DNA from: Spirometra erinaceieuropaei | Lineage: Eukaryota; Platyhelminthes; Cestoda; Diphyllobothriidea; Diphyllobothriidae | NCBI GenBank assembly: GCA_902702965.1 | Contig: CACRXP010000002.1 | Location: 1,888,695-1,952,694, forward strand | Length of the DNA: 64,000 nucleotides | Direction of reading: 5' to 3' | In this document: one piece after another, positions 1-10,210 of the stretch | Position numbering within the stretch: position 1 is the stretch's first letter | How the letters are laid out: every line of letters starts with the position of its first letter | Program-made: the position numbers and the translations under genes | The notes under the pieces: model-generated | What the model was told of the DNA's origin: nothing | The model's database searches: none | What the model saw: only the letters and a program-made list of their open reading frames with translations

Positions 1-125
1 ACAGTCGCCCGCAGCACCCACTCCCACCTCCTGACTCGTCCTGACTCAGTCTTGCCACCGAGCCCAGGAGAGAGTGTGTGGTAGAGGCTGCACAAGTGCA
101 TTATCACTGTAGACTAATTTTGGCG
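1..125 (-). repeat. Fragment of dispersed GC-rich zinc-finger-flank repeat
   Basis: Read on the minus strand, the stretch matches the block around 61770-61840 downstream of the zinc-finger gene: a phrase about being next to the T/AGACTTG...CTACC core, then a run of C/T-rich CTCTCTCC. It is diverged and truncated by the window edge. Confidence 0.4.
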
Positions 126-337
126 CCAGTCATTGTCCTGCAGTCACCATGCTGTAGGCCACACGGTAGGCATCGCCGCTGGCGAAGGTCGAACTGACGA
201 TACTGACAGGTGATGTCAGTAGCTTGTTTACCAACGACAACGGAATCGTCTGCTTCGTTGCAGCAACATCAACTTCTACATATACACAGTTTTCTTGGAA
301 GATTTTGAATAATTCATATTGACCCAACTGTGAAAAA

Positions 338-424
338 ACTCGGCGCCTCGATGGGCTTCGAACCCACGCAGTAAGGGGAAGGTTTTAGGACAACCAAAGC
401 TCTAACCACCTGAGCTACGAGGCC
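338..424 (-). repeat. tRNA-derived element (pseudo-tRNA), left copy
   Basis: On the minus strand this reads like a tRNA: an A-box-like TAGCTCAGGTGGTTAGAGC, a 7-base loop with U33 closed by a GGTT/AACC stem, a B-box-like GGGTTCGAAGCCC, and near-complementary ends (GGCCTCG / CGAGGCG). The region between anticodon stem and T arm is about 12 bases, the outer pair mismatches, and the anticodon differs from that of the right copy. It is better called a tRNA-derived retroelement than a working tRNA gene. Homology with the copy at 601-686 continues past the tRNA part (GGCGCCGAG, then a CACAGTT...TCAATATGAATT tail). Confidence 0.5.
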
Positions 425-600
425 CCGCCGGTGAACGAAGTACGTGAGCCTGGTAGTCATCTGGTAGATTCTAGGTGAATTACTTAGGAAATCCTGCTTA
501 GGCAGTCAACTTACTGTATCAGATTTGGTGGATTCCGGACGTTGCAGTAGTTTGGGCGGGTGACTTCACCCAAATGCGATTAAACTCACGTCGTCCGGTG

Positions 601-686
601 GGGCCTCGTAGCTCAAATGGTTAGAGCGTTGGCTGTACTAAAGCCTTCCCCTTACTGCGTGGGGTCGAATCCCACCGAGGCGCCGA
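601..686 (+). repeat. tRNA-derived element (pseudo-tRNA), right copy
   Basis: Plus-strand partner of the element at 338-424, in inverted orientation about 180 bases away. It has a D arm GCTC...GAGC, a T arm GTGGG/CCCAC with B-box GGTCGAATCCC, and a loop whose anticodon position reads ACU, while the left copy reads CCU. The disagreement and the first-pair mismatch argue against a functional tRNA. The shared TTTCACAGTT...CAATATGAATT tail suggests a retroposed unit. Confidence 0.5.
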
Positions 687-987
687 GATTTTTCACAGTT
701 AAGTCAATATGAATTCTACATATACCGCTATTTTAACAAAAGTGCGATGATCCTTGAGTGGCAATACTAACCCGCAATTCGTCAAGCGTAGAAAATGATA
801 CTTTCCAAGGAGGACGATAGTTAGAGCACTACTTAGGTATTTAAAGACAAAAGTCACTACTGACATCATTGTGTGACCCACTACAGTGACATTTAGGGCG
901 AATGCGTACTAGCATACAGAATTACCTACTGGATCAAGACAGGGCAGGCTCTATAAGTTACTTATGATCAAATAAGGTCGGTCGGTT

Positions 988-1245
988 TCAGGCCGGAACA
1001 GTCCAAATGGAGTCGATTTTAATTAGGAAACTGCCTTGGACCAGGAAATAGCAAGGACGTAATGTCGTCCTACCGTTTTTTTTTGCCAAATCCTTATTCG
1101 GTACTCTGCAAAGTACAATTTCAAAATACTGTAACTGAGGTCCTGCTACCCAGGTGCTTCTAGCAACGCCTTCTTGGTTCACAAGCAATCCTGGTATCCA
1201 CTGAACAGCTTCATTTAAATCGTTTGAACTCACAGGAGGAGTCAT
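988..1245 (-). CDS. Doubtful minus-strand open frame, possible exon
   Basis: An 85-codon frame beginning at an ATG, with ordinary amino-acid composition (for example VQWIPGLLVNQEGVARS). A plausible splice donor, ACG|GTAGGA, ends the protein-like part at about 1074; past it the frame is less convincing and stops at 988. A second protein-like minus-strand frame at 130-327 could be another exon or chance. I recognise no family. Both lie outside the clear repeats, and a short unidentified gene at the window edge is possible. Confidence 0.2.
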   Translation of the reverse strand: MTPPVSSNDLNEAVQWIPGLLVNQEGVARSTWVAGPQLQYFEIVLCRVPNKDLAKKNGRTTLRPCYFLVQGSFLIKIDSIWTVPA

Positions 1246-1339
1246 CGTGAACCATACAGATTCTCCCTATCGGCCGTAAAAAGGCCACTATGTTGCCTTT
1301 CGGTTTCGACCACTAAGCACTCCTGATAGAAGAGAAAAG

Positions 1340-1445
1340 GCGAGTTCCAGGAAACAGTTGCGGAGAGAGAGGCAGGGTGGCTGGAATGTCAGCTTTACTT
1401 GTCTGACGTTTTGGATTCCATAAATACTTCAGCAACTCGGCAACT
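1340..1445 (-). ncRNA. Decayed hammerhead-like / Penelope terminal repeat fragment
   Basis: Similar to the ribozyme-bearing segment at 15715-15830: a GAGTTCC.GGAAACAGT start, then AGCTTTA(C/T)TTG(T/C)CTGACGTTT. On the minus strand the 3' part of the motif (AAAACGTCAGACAAGTAAA) is preserved, but the CUGAUGA box is degraded to CUGAAGUA and GAAAC to AAAAC. Expected to be inactive. Confidence 0.35.
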
Positions 1446-1458
1446 CACGGCGTTTTCT

Positions 1459-1515
1459 GCTTCCTTTTCTGACGATGGCTTCAAGCGTCTATCCAAAACG
1501 TCTGCGAAAAATGCT
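1459..1515 (+). ncRNA. Decayed hammerhead-like motif, inverted partner
   Basis: On the plus strand, CTGACGATGG ... TATCCAAAACGTC has the same order and spacing as the minus-strand motif at 17132-17179 (CUGAUGAUGG ... AAUCCGAAACGUC). Two core changes (GAUGA to GACGA, GAAAC to AAAAC) make cleavage unlikely. It faces the fragment at 1340-1445. Confidence 0.35.
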
Positions 1516-2100
1516 TAAATTCCAGAGATCGCACCTCCTTCTTCATAAGCACTCATTCCTTTGTCAGGAATTGAGAGAGTTCCGTGACAAAGGGGACAAC
1601 TTCGTTTTGGACTCCAAGTCGCCTAGATAGGCGATGGTAGCGGACAGAGCTCACTCCAGCAACTCGCCAGCTGGATAGTTAACACTGGATTTTCACTCAA
1701 AATGCTGACTCTAGATCCAGCCTCTGTCCACTTGATCTAGACTCGATGTGTAAATTATCCGCGATAGTTAATCATTCGTAGCTCACCCTTCCAGCGCTAT
1801 TCTCTTTGCTTCTACAACTTTGTGAACCCCAGCCATGTTTGAGACTCTGCAGACAGTACAGCTGAGTGGCAGAACCGAAGCAGCATTCAGTTGTAAATGC
1901 ATCTACCCGTCTTACGCAAATTTTTCATTATGTGTAACAGTAGACAGAGTGTATTCTAGAGTCTCAACACCTCCGCAACTGGTGTAGAAGCACGTTATGG
2001 CCATTTATATCATTATTCTAGTTTTTTGAGGTCACGGCAAGACCAATTGTATTTCTTCACTATAGACAGGCCGGCTTTCTCTTGTTTTCATGCACATTCA

Positions 2101-4312
2101 AGAGTAAAGTGAGCGACCGATCTCATGAAATGTTGGCCGAAATTCTGAAATGCGTTTTCGATTAGGAAGGATTTCGTACGTGGGGTTGTAGCATCGATTG
2201 TCATATGGCGTGATCCTATAGTATTTCGGACTGGCTCGAATGTTGGATTTAGGATGAATTTCTTTTCGATCTTATCTAGAAACCACACTCGGTATAAAGT
2301 GACTACTTAAGTAACACGCCTACCTACAATGGTTTTCGATGGCCGTATAAATTTTGACATATTCATACATATAGCATACATACAGCATCGCACATGTCCG
2401 TTTACCGATGCTCCTCCTGAATTGCACAACATAGTCCGCAAAAACTGCAAAATTTTATGAACTTGGTATGGTATCTTCTGGAAGGCTTAGGGAAATATAC
2501 TATTTTCCCTACGCGGAATGCCTTTTCGACTAGGAAGGCTTTCTTACATGGGTTTGTAGTGTCGATCGTCATGTAGCACGTTCCTTTAGTATTTCTAGCT
2601 CACCAGGATGTCGGCTTTTGGATGAATTCCTTTTCGATCTTCTGCAGAAACCACACTCGGTAAAAATTGACTACTCAACTAGCATGCTTTTCACATTGGT
2701 TTCCGATGGCCGTATAGATTTAAACATATTTCATAAAAAAACATGCATAAAATATGCTTTCGTTTACTCTTCTGTCAAAAAATCACGTCGTCTTCACATC
2801 TTATACCCTGAGCAGGGTTATCTTTCGGTTTCGAAAAAAGTTTTTGATCATGGGATTTTTAAGACCGTGCGATGTTCATACATACAACATCGCACATGTC
2901 CGTTTACCAATGCTCCTCATTAAATGCACAACATAGTCCGCACAAACTGCAAAATTTTATGAACTCCGTATGGTATCTTCTGGAAGGCTTAGGGAAATAT
3001 ATGATTTTCCCTACGCAGAAAGCCTGCAACTTGTCGAATGAAATCGCTAAACGATAACGCAAAAGGTGACCAGGCTCAAAATTAGTTGGGAATTGGTAAA
3101 CTTTCTCAAAACCTAAATATACAGTTTGCTCGGACACAAAGTGTGACAATTACAGTAGATGTGCTAACTCATGAAATGTCAACCAAAATTTCGAAATGCG
3201 TTCTCGTTTCGAAAAGATAAATTAAGTAGTGTTGTATAAATAATCATGATGCAGCACAAATCGATAATGATCCAGTTACCTCAGGGTGTCGGCTTTCATA
3301 AGGATTAATTTCTGGCTGCATGTAAGACCTGTACTCTGCAAAAAATGACTACTTAATTGGTAAGCAATTTTCTCATTGATTTTCGATGCCCTTGAAAATT
3401 CAATTATATTGCATTCAAATCGTCCATAAAAATATTCATTCTTTTACTTATTCGGTAGAAAATTACGTCTTCTGCCAATTTTATACTCAAAAGAAGAGTA
3501 TAATTCGGTTTTTAAAAAGTTTCTAATGGTGAGATTTTTTAATACCGTTAAATGGCCGTTCATGAAACGCCATGTATCTGCATCTACGAATGTGGCTTGT
3601 AAAGGTAACAATATTGCTCAAGTCCATTGCTTAATTTTATGAACCTCATATGATCTCCTCTTAACACCGTAGAGAAATGCATGCAGTATTGTTAACTTTA
3701 CAAGCCACATTCGTAAATGCAGATAAATGAATGAATGAATATTTTTATGGACGATTTGAATGCAAATTAATTGAATTTTCAAGGGCATCGAAAATCAGTG
3801 AGAAAATTGCATACCAATTAAGTAGTCATTTTTTGCAGAGTATAAATCTTGCATGCAGCCGAAAATAAGTTCTTTCGAAAGCCGACACCCTGAGTTAACT
3901 GGATCATTATAGATTTATGCTGCATCATGACTATTTTTACAACACTACTTAATTTATCTTTTCGAAACGAGAACGCATTTCGAAATTTTGGTTGACATTT
4001 CATGAGTTAGCACATCTACTGTAAAAGAAAGCATATTTTGTGCATTTTTATGTCAAATATGTTTGAATTTATACGGTCATTGAAAATCAATGAAAAACGG
4101 AATGCTGCTGTAGTAGTCCGTTTTTGCTGAGTATGGTTTCTGCAGAAAATCAAAAAGAAATTCATCCAAAAGCCCACATCCTGGCGACTCTGAAATACTA
4201 TAGGATTCTGCCGCATGATAATCAGTATTACAATCTCATCTAAGAAGTGCTTTCTAATCGAAACCGCATTTCAGAATTTCGGCCAACATTTCACCACATC
4301 GGTCACCGTTGA
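2101..4312. mobile_element. Palindromic MITE, second subfamily, carrying a nested insertion
   Basis: The left end (near GTGAGCGACCGATCTCATG, then AAATGTTGGCCGAAATTCTG) is the reverse complement of the right end (CAGAATTTCGGCCAACATTT, then CACCACATCGGTCACC). It matches the element at 39181. The interior includes a direct duplication: about 130 bases at 2388-2520 recur at 2877-3015 (CATCGCACATGTCCGTTTACC to TTTTCCCTACGC). A first-subfamily MITE sits inside it at 3151-4023. No transposase is coded. Short open frames here are repeat shadows. Confidence 0.65.
3151..4023. mobile_element. Palindromic MITE, first subfamily (nested copy)
   Basis: An 873-base element bounded by TA and inverted ends CAGTAGATGTGCTAACTCATG / CATGAGTTAGCACATCTACTG. 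The arms stay complementary for hundreds of bases (for example GATTTTCGATGCCCTTG against CAAGGGCATCGAAAATC), so it is a near-perfect foldback with a short unique centre. The CAG start and TA boundary are those of Tc1/mariner-type elements. There is no coding capacity. Confidence 0.7.
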
Positions 4313-5689
4313 GATGTCGTACGGAGAAAAACAAGGTACACATCAGTGGCCATTTCATGCTTATTTGCTTCCACCAAGTCATGGTTTAAGATTGCCGCTT
4401 GTGATATGTGAAGCGTGTCGTATGCTCTCTCCAAAGGGGAGAGAAGTTTCCTCAGGGGCTCCAAATGCTCTTGACAGTCTTTTGGAATCAAATAACCCAT
4501 TTTTCCGGGGGATTTTTTTCTCTTATTTTACAGAAAAATGAAACTTAACCAACGTAGTGCAGTTTCCCCGTTTTTGTTTACTCGGGCTAACAATTCCGAC
4601 CATTTCTGACTGCGACCTGTTTTTTTCAGGAAGTTGCGTTTTCGCACAGCCTTGTAACTTTCATGCGCTGAGTCCTAGAGTTTAGTAACTGTCTGGTAGT
4701 AAAATACAATCGCCACGTTTCCTTCTCTTTCCCTCTAACTCCTCCGCGACCTACTTTTTTGACTAGAGATAGACCAGAGACAGAAAGCTATTTGACTGTG
4801 GCATGAGACATTGGCCGCCGCAGCACACTGAGGCGGACACAGCGGTAACTTATGTGTTTTGTGGGTTTTACAAGGATTCGGACTTTCTCCACATCTAATT
4901 CACACTCTCTTCCCGCGTCCACCGTGGTCAGGTAGTAAGACAAAGTCAAGGAGACAGGAGATGGGCATGAACACAGTGACCAGTAATCCCACATAACCTG
5001 TCTCCTGACTCCACATTTACCAGGTCTCGTCCAAGCAAGTTGAGAATCTCATGCAAGTGGGAGGGTCGTAATGGTCATATTCATAAGCAGTTATTGGGCC
5101 TTGACTCAAGTCGTGAGTATGACAGGGTATTCTCGTTATTTTGTAACTCCCGTGCCAGGGCCGTTAGCGCATTGTGATAGCTACAATGCCAGTGGGGTTG
5201 TTTATAATGAGGAACTATGCACGACATCAACACTATTGTCTCATCTCCCTTGCGTGCACCAGTGACCTGTCCGGGTCAAGCCGACCGGCAATGTGGTTGT
5301 GGTCGGCGGCTGAGTCGCTGTGAAAGGCTCCGTCTCAAATAAGCTGCATGTAAATAATTATCCGTATTTTTAGAACAGGTACTTCCTGTCTTTCGTTTTC
5401 CAAACATTATTACCGAGGGGCCTGCAAGTCCTTGTGTTGTTTTACACCTGTATTCCTCATGTCGCAAATTTTGACGCATCCAAACATAGAGAAGTCTGTT
5501 TCTCTGCTTCGCAAGGAACCAAAAAGTTGGCAGATAATCTGTTGCACTTCCCTGTTTGTCATTCTGTGAATCGCACCCACCAATCAGGGTAAACTTGCGG
5601 AAGAGGAAGCAGTTAGAGTTTGAAGTTTAGCCTTATAACTGGGATGCGTGCGAGGTTGTCAGTTTGGTGTTTGATTACAACTGCTCTAG
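4313..5689. other. No gene seen
   Basis: The open frames are short and unconvincing. About 5160-5265 resembles the zinc-finger-flank repeat (GCGCATTGTGATAGCT near-match to 62173-62187). Nothing else is recognised. Confidence 0.4.
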
Positions 5690-5874
5690 TTACCTTTGAG
5701 AGGTCGTTTTGTCGCCGAAAGTTATCATACGAGCACGAAGTGGCGCACATTCGTGGTTGGAGTGCAATCGTTTGTGAACTGAAAGCAGGCTTCGCGTCGG
5801 TTCTCCCACCAGTAGTGTTTAAGTTTAAAGCGTCGGACACGCTACGCAGAATCAAACCCCAAAAATGTCGGCTT
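5690..5874 (+). CDS. Possible upstream exon of the long plus-strand gene
   Basis: The segment lies between a usable acceptor (CTGCTCTAG) and a good donor (CTT|GTAGGT) and is open in one frame with ordinary protein character (EVAHIRGWSAIVCELKAGF). Its end phase (0) does not fit the next confident exon at 6223, which needs one carried base, so a further small exon would be required. The opposite strand is also open over much of it. Treated as a candidate only. Confidence 0.25.
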
Positions 5875-6222
5875 GTAGGTGGTCTGAGCACCGTTGTAAC
5901 CTAGCATTCGCGCTTGAATTTCGGTCAGAAAATGACTTTGTTAAGGTTTGTGTCTGTTTGTGATATAAAATCTACTCGCCTCTGCATCAGATTAAGCACC
6001 TTCGCTAACTTAGTGTGCTTTTATTCCGTGATCATACAAGAGATGACCACAGATGTGATCATTATAGCATTGAGCAGTTGCATAAAAACGTATTTAACTG
6101 TACTGTTTTTGACCTGCGGCACAGATTACTGGGTTTATACTAAACTGCAATACTTCTCTGAGCCTTTGAATGAGCTCGCCTTTGGGAAAAATGTATAATT
6201 AGCTATCTTTCCAAAGTTGCAG

Positions 6223-6405
6223 GGGACGAATGTCCACTGACCTGCGGCCGTTACATTTTGCCTAAGACTCCAACTAAATCAGTAATTTCTATCGTCAGCA
6301 CTGGCAACGGCTCTCAATCAGGAATTGAAAATGATTATGTGAGCGCATGTGTAAGCTCTACGCCTCAGTTCAAAATCAAAAGCGGAAGACTGCCAGTTAA
6401 ACCAG
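6223..6405 (+). CDS. Exon of long unknown gene (exon A)
   Basis: Acceptor CCAAAGTTGCAG and donor CCAG|GTTGGT bound 183 bases: two carried-in bases, 60 codons, one carried-out base. The peptide starts near DECPLTCGRYILPKTPTKSV and ends GRLPVKP. It is serine/threonine-rich without low complexity. The outgoing base joins the next exon (6792) in frame as an alanine codon, which supports both calls. The gene continues upstream, since the exon starts in phase 2 and no start codon is present. No domain is recognised. Confidence 0.55.
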
Positions 6406-6423
6406 GTTGGTAAACACTTTTAA

Positions 6424-6530
6424 ATGGTGGAGGGGCGCTCACCGACCGTTCTTACGGAACTCACTCGTTCCGATGTGCCTTACGAGCTCCCTCTCGAGTC
6501 CAACCAGCAGCCGTACAGGGGTGCATGGCC
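6424..6530 (-). repeat. SINE fragment (tRNA-Arg-like family)
   Basis: Minus-strand copy of the non-tRNA part of the SINE: GGGGCGCTCACCGACCGTTC, then TTACGGAACTCACTCGTTCC and an (inverted) CTCTCGAG...AACCAGCAGCCG block. Compare 44530-44600. It begins right after the donor of exon A, inside the intron. Confidence 0.6.
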
Positions 6531-6791
6531 ACATGACTACATACCTATTTCCCATCGCCACAATTTCAACGCCAGTTTATGGTACAACTCTCTGAGCATT
6601 AAGCCAGCTCTTCGACTGTATCAGGGCGCAACTACAGGTTGTGATTAAAATTGGTCATTTAGGTCCTCCGGGCTTTTGTCGACAACACTTTTATAGTTAT
6701 TTCATCAGATATATGCTTTTCTTTTTCCACTTAACGTAAGTGTCAAAAACACACACACATTTACACATACATCTACAATTTTTCCCAAAAG

Positions 6792-6946
6792 CTCCGCTGC
6801 TTGTTTTTGACGAAAGTTCGATGGGAAATAATACGCTAACGCCCGATCGCGTCACACCATCCGATGGTCCCAAAGAGGATCCATTGGTATCTACGCCCGA
6901 CTTCGATGCCATAACCCCGCACATTTCTCAAGCACTTGAATCAGCC
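6792..6946 (+). CDS. Exon of long unknown gene (exon B)
   Basis: Acceptor TTTTTCCCAAAAG and a consensus donor GCC|GTAAGT bound 155 bases: two carried-in bases completing an alanine codon, then 51 codons ending in phase 0. The peptide begins PLLVFDESSMGNNTLTP and is acidic and proline/serine-rich (DGPKEDPLVSTPDFDAITPH), typical of a disordered linker. Exons A, B, C and D join without a phase clash, the main reason for linking them. Confidence 0.55.
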
Positions 6947-7374
6947 GTAAGTTAATAACCGCGAAATTTTCCGGCGTGTTTCTGTGTAAATTTAATTTAA
7001 TGCTTTGATTGCGGTCGTAGTTATCCCATACAACTTAATTTTGAGACGCTGGTAAGAATCATTTTGTTAATTAGGGATGTTGTTTTACTAATCGCAATCC
7101 AACCGAGGTTACATTTACCTACTAGCCTATAGATATGGGAGCATGCTATTACTCACTTGCAGGAAAATCAATTTTAACCAAAAGCACTAGGAGTGTTTTG
7201 TGAAAAAAGGTCCTTCAAGCCCCTAATGAATTATGCAGGACTAAGAAAAATGCATCTAATTGTCAAGTTATTTGAGTAAAGGCCTGTGTGCCCTTCGAAA
7301 TTTGAAAATGAGACCCTCGATGCATTCATTGGGGACCACTGTTTGAGCAACTGTAGGCCAACTGAAAGAAGAAT

Positions 7375-7612
7375 AGTTCCTTAACTCAGTGGCAGAGCCT
7401 TGAATAAAAAATCCGGGTTGGAGTCCTAGGCCATCCAGACCTGGGTTTGTGCCATCCTGACTGACGACAGAAATGGCCACCCCAGTCCCCTTTTCTTTGC
7501 AAGGTCTCCCATTTTGCATACCCTAATGGTCGCTGCCTGCGAGACCTCATTATTGGTCCCCAAGATACAACGGCATGAGCATGTTCCGTAGTCCGATCGG
7601 TGAACGTCTCTA
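7375..7612 (+). repeat. Degenerate SINE
   Basis: An A-box-like TAACTCAGTGGCAGAG and B-box-like GGGTTGGAGTCC are followed by TGACTGACGACAGAAATGGCCACCCCAGTC, the diagnostic SINE body, and end near CGATCGGTGAACG. Heavily mutated, in the intron after exon B. Confidence 0.45.
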
Positions 7613-8721
7613 ACTTACACTCGAACAACTTGGAGTTAGCTTATATTCAGAGGATTTGTGGCTTCAAAATGACACTCCGCCTTTCTTCAGATGACACAAA
7701 CGGATACCTTTTTGGAAAACGCACTAGATTCCTTCTCAATTTTCTTTCCCTCTAATCGTCGCTTTACCCTCCTTTTGATGACTGGCTGTCACGAGTCGAC
7801 TTCCCCACTTTACTTTCATTTACACTCGCACTGTGCAACGGTAGCGTGTCTGTGTGACGAGGTCTTTTGTTGCCAGCAGCCCCTGCCTATTGTCCAAGAT
7901 ATGCGCATTTTGAAAACGGCAGACTTGCCCCCATTGGAGATTTTTTAGTTCTCCCCTCCCCGCCCGCCTTCACCTGTAAAAGAGGTTGGCAGAGGCGGGG
8001 GCATAGTACTCATGTCTATAACTGTCTGCAACAACCGTAGCCGCTGCAAAGCTGGGGTTCAACAGGGCTAGGAGCAAAACAAACCTAGCGACAGGCCGAA
8101 AAAAAGACCAACGACGACGCCCTTAATAACAGGCTTGAGAGCGCCTCAGCTGGTTGGACTCCCACAAGCACACACACACTCCGCATGAAACAGAAGCAGG
8201 TGTGCTTGGTGCGAGAAAATGTGGGCATCTTTTTGGCAGCAAGCACACGCACGTGCAGGGTACGCGACAAGGCTATAACGACAATCTACTGGAGTGGTTC
8301 TTGACTGACCAAAAGAGAAAGAGGGAGAGAGAATGGACGGTGAGCAGCAAAAAAAAACAGAGCAAGGTAACAGGAATGGTGGGATGCAAGCTCACTACTG
8401 AATGCTTCCGACTGAGAGGCCTTTCGATGTGGACGTTTTTCGTTCTCTTGTAGCGTGAGAAAAAGAACGGTGAAAAGCACGATGCCAACCAGCTGGTCCG
8501 AAGGATGGCATGTGTTTGCACAGTGAACGCAAAGTTTCGCACAGATTTCTTGCGTTGGTATTCTCGGCTCATGTACTGCTTCAAGGAGAGGTGGGGCTGT
8601 TCCGTTTGCCACTTTGTTATACTGCGGGAGATGAAGTAAGGTTGCTGGTTTTCGGGTTTTTTGCGAATAAATCGGTTGTATCAGCGTAGCACAAAACAGG
8701 TGAAGGAGGACAAAATGTTAT

Positions 8722-9155
8722 AACTGACAAAGACGAGGGAAACTGGGATGGCCATTTCTAGCTTATTAGCCGTCGTCATCCAGTCATACCCAACCCCGAA
8801 GTGTGGAACACCTGGGGCTCGAACTAGCGACCTGTTAGTTGGAAGTCCAACGCCTCTACCCGTAAAAACGGTCGGTGAGCGCCCCCTACCATTGTATATT
8901 CCCGCTCGAAACCAACAGGACAACGGTCCGTGACCCAGGGGTTGGAGGCGTTGGACTTCTAACCAACAGGTCGCGAGTTCGAGCCTCGGGGGTGCCACAT
9001 TTCGGGGTTGGGTATGACTGGCTGACGACGGCTAATAAGCCAGAAATGGCCATTCCAGTCTCTCTTGTCTTCGTCGGTAATAACACACTGCCTATATCAT
9101 GCGCCGCTGTGGGGCTGCTGGTTGGGCTCGAGAGAGAGAGCCCGTAAGAACGATC
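8722..9155. repeat. Head-to-head pair of tRNA-Arg-like SINEs
   Basis: A minus-strand copy (8722-8925) meets a plus-strand copy (8926-9155). The plus copy's tRNA-like head is at 8926-8998: TGACCCAGGGGTTGGAGGCG as A box, an anticodon stem-loop TTGGACTTCTAACCAA with UCU at the anticodon position, and B box GCGAGTTCGAGCC. The body GCTAATAAGCCAGAAATGGC and TCTTGTCTTCGTCGGTAA follows. The arms can fold into a hairpin of about 140 base pairs in RNA. Confidence 0.65.
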
Positions 9156-9159
9156 GAAG

Positions 9160-9910
9160 GAGGACAAATCAAGCTGCTTAATATGGAATGTGTTCGATGT
9201 CAAAGAGACAATGCCCAGAAGGATCTGAATTGTATGTTCAGTGTTCACTTCAGCTAAAAAAGAGACCTGGTATCTACTGCCAACTCAGGTGATGTGAGGT
9301 TAATCTAAACCCCACATCACAAACACGGGGATACGAATTAGCTTTCTGTGCATGGTTATCAAAGCATTCGCGGTTAAAACAATGATTGGCGACTCCATGA
9401 CAGCGTCGGGAACTCACGGAATGATAACACAGTAGCCAGGAGATTCACTAGAACAAAATGAGAGGACTATGGGATACGTTTCTGTGAGTTCATTTCCGTT
9501 TCTAAGTCCTCATGTTCCGGGTATAGTAAAGAAAGCCTTGATAATGTAAAATTGTAACCACTTATGATGGAAGTGCAGAAATGATATCATCTCCATCATC
9601 ATCGCAATTTCCTTGAGGCTGCCGTGGATATGTTTGGTTGTTAGGCGCATTTGGTTTAGGAATCGTTCAGAAATGAGCGCTGATTTTGTTGTGGCTACTG
9701 GGACAATCCTTTCTGGCGTGCTTCCCACCAGTGGCTAGTTATTTTCCAAGGTCAGGCAAACGAACGAACAGTTTGCGATTGCATCAGTCTACCTATCGGT
9801 AGCCAAGGACTACTAGCCAACGCCGTCGACAATGCAGCGGACTCCGGCTCAACAAAAGACACTGAGCCAAAACATCTTAAACTGAATTATTATATTATGC
9901 AAGGTTTGCG
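9160..9910. other. Intronic sequence, nothing recognised
   Basis: No convincing exon, repeat or RNA gene seen. Confidence 0.35.
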
Positions 9911-9970
9911 CATTTAAAATAAGAAGGACACGGAATAGGTACCCCCTGGAATCTACCGCGAAACCACTTG

Positions 9971-10210
9971 TCATGTTTGCTTAATCATTGCATAAGGCCT
10001 TTTTCCACGCCGGTTTTGACATGTTCCCCGAAGTTCTTCAAGCAGCACCCAGTATCCTCGTATTTGGCCTTGTTGCCGTATCGCATGCATGATTGGAGAC
10101 TTAGGTACTGCCACTGTCTCCGCTAGCTGACGCAAACTACTACCGGATCCTTCATTTCTCATTTGATGCAGTAGAATAATTTTGAAGTCCGGAGTTAAAC
10201 CGTTCTTGGC
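9971..10210 (-). pseudogene. Mariner-like transposase relic (helix-turn-helix part)
   Basis: The minus-strand reading, open from upstream of 10162, gives SLRQLAETVAVPKSPIMHAI, then YWVLLEEL. The pattern (S.R.LA...VPKS....I....G...YWV..EL) resembles the second helix-turn-helix and the WVPHEL motif of mariner-family transposases. It stops after 63 codons with no DDD catalytic domain, so it is a fragment. It resembles no other copy in the window. Other HTH transposases of the Tc1/IS630 group are equally possible. Confidence 0.35.

Noticed and set aside
5613..5891. Minus-strand frame opposite the exon candidate at 5690
   Set aside because: No splice context or motif; the plus strand has better signals.
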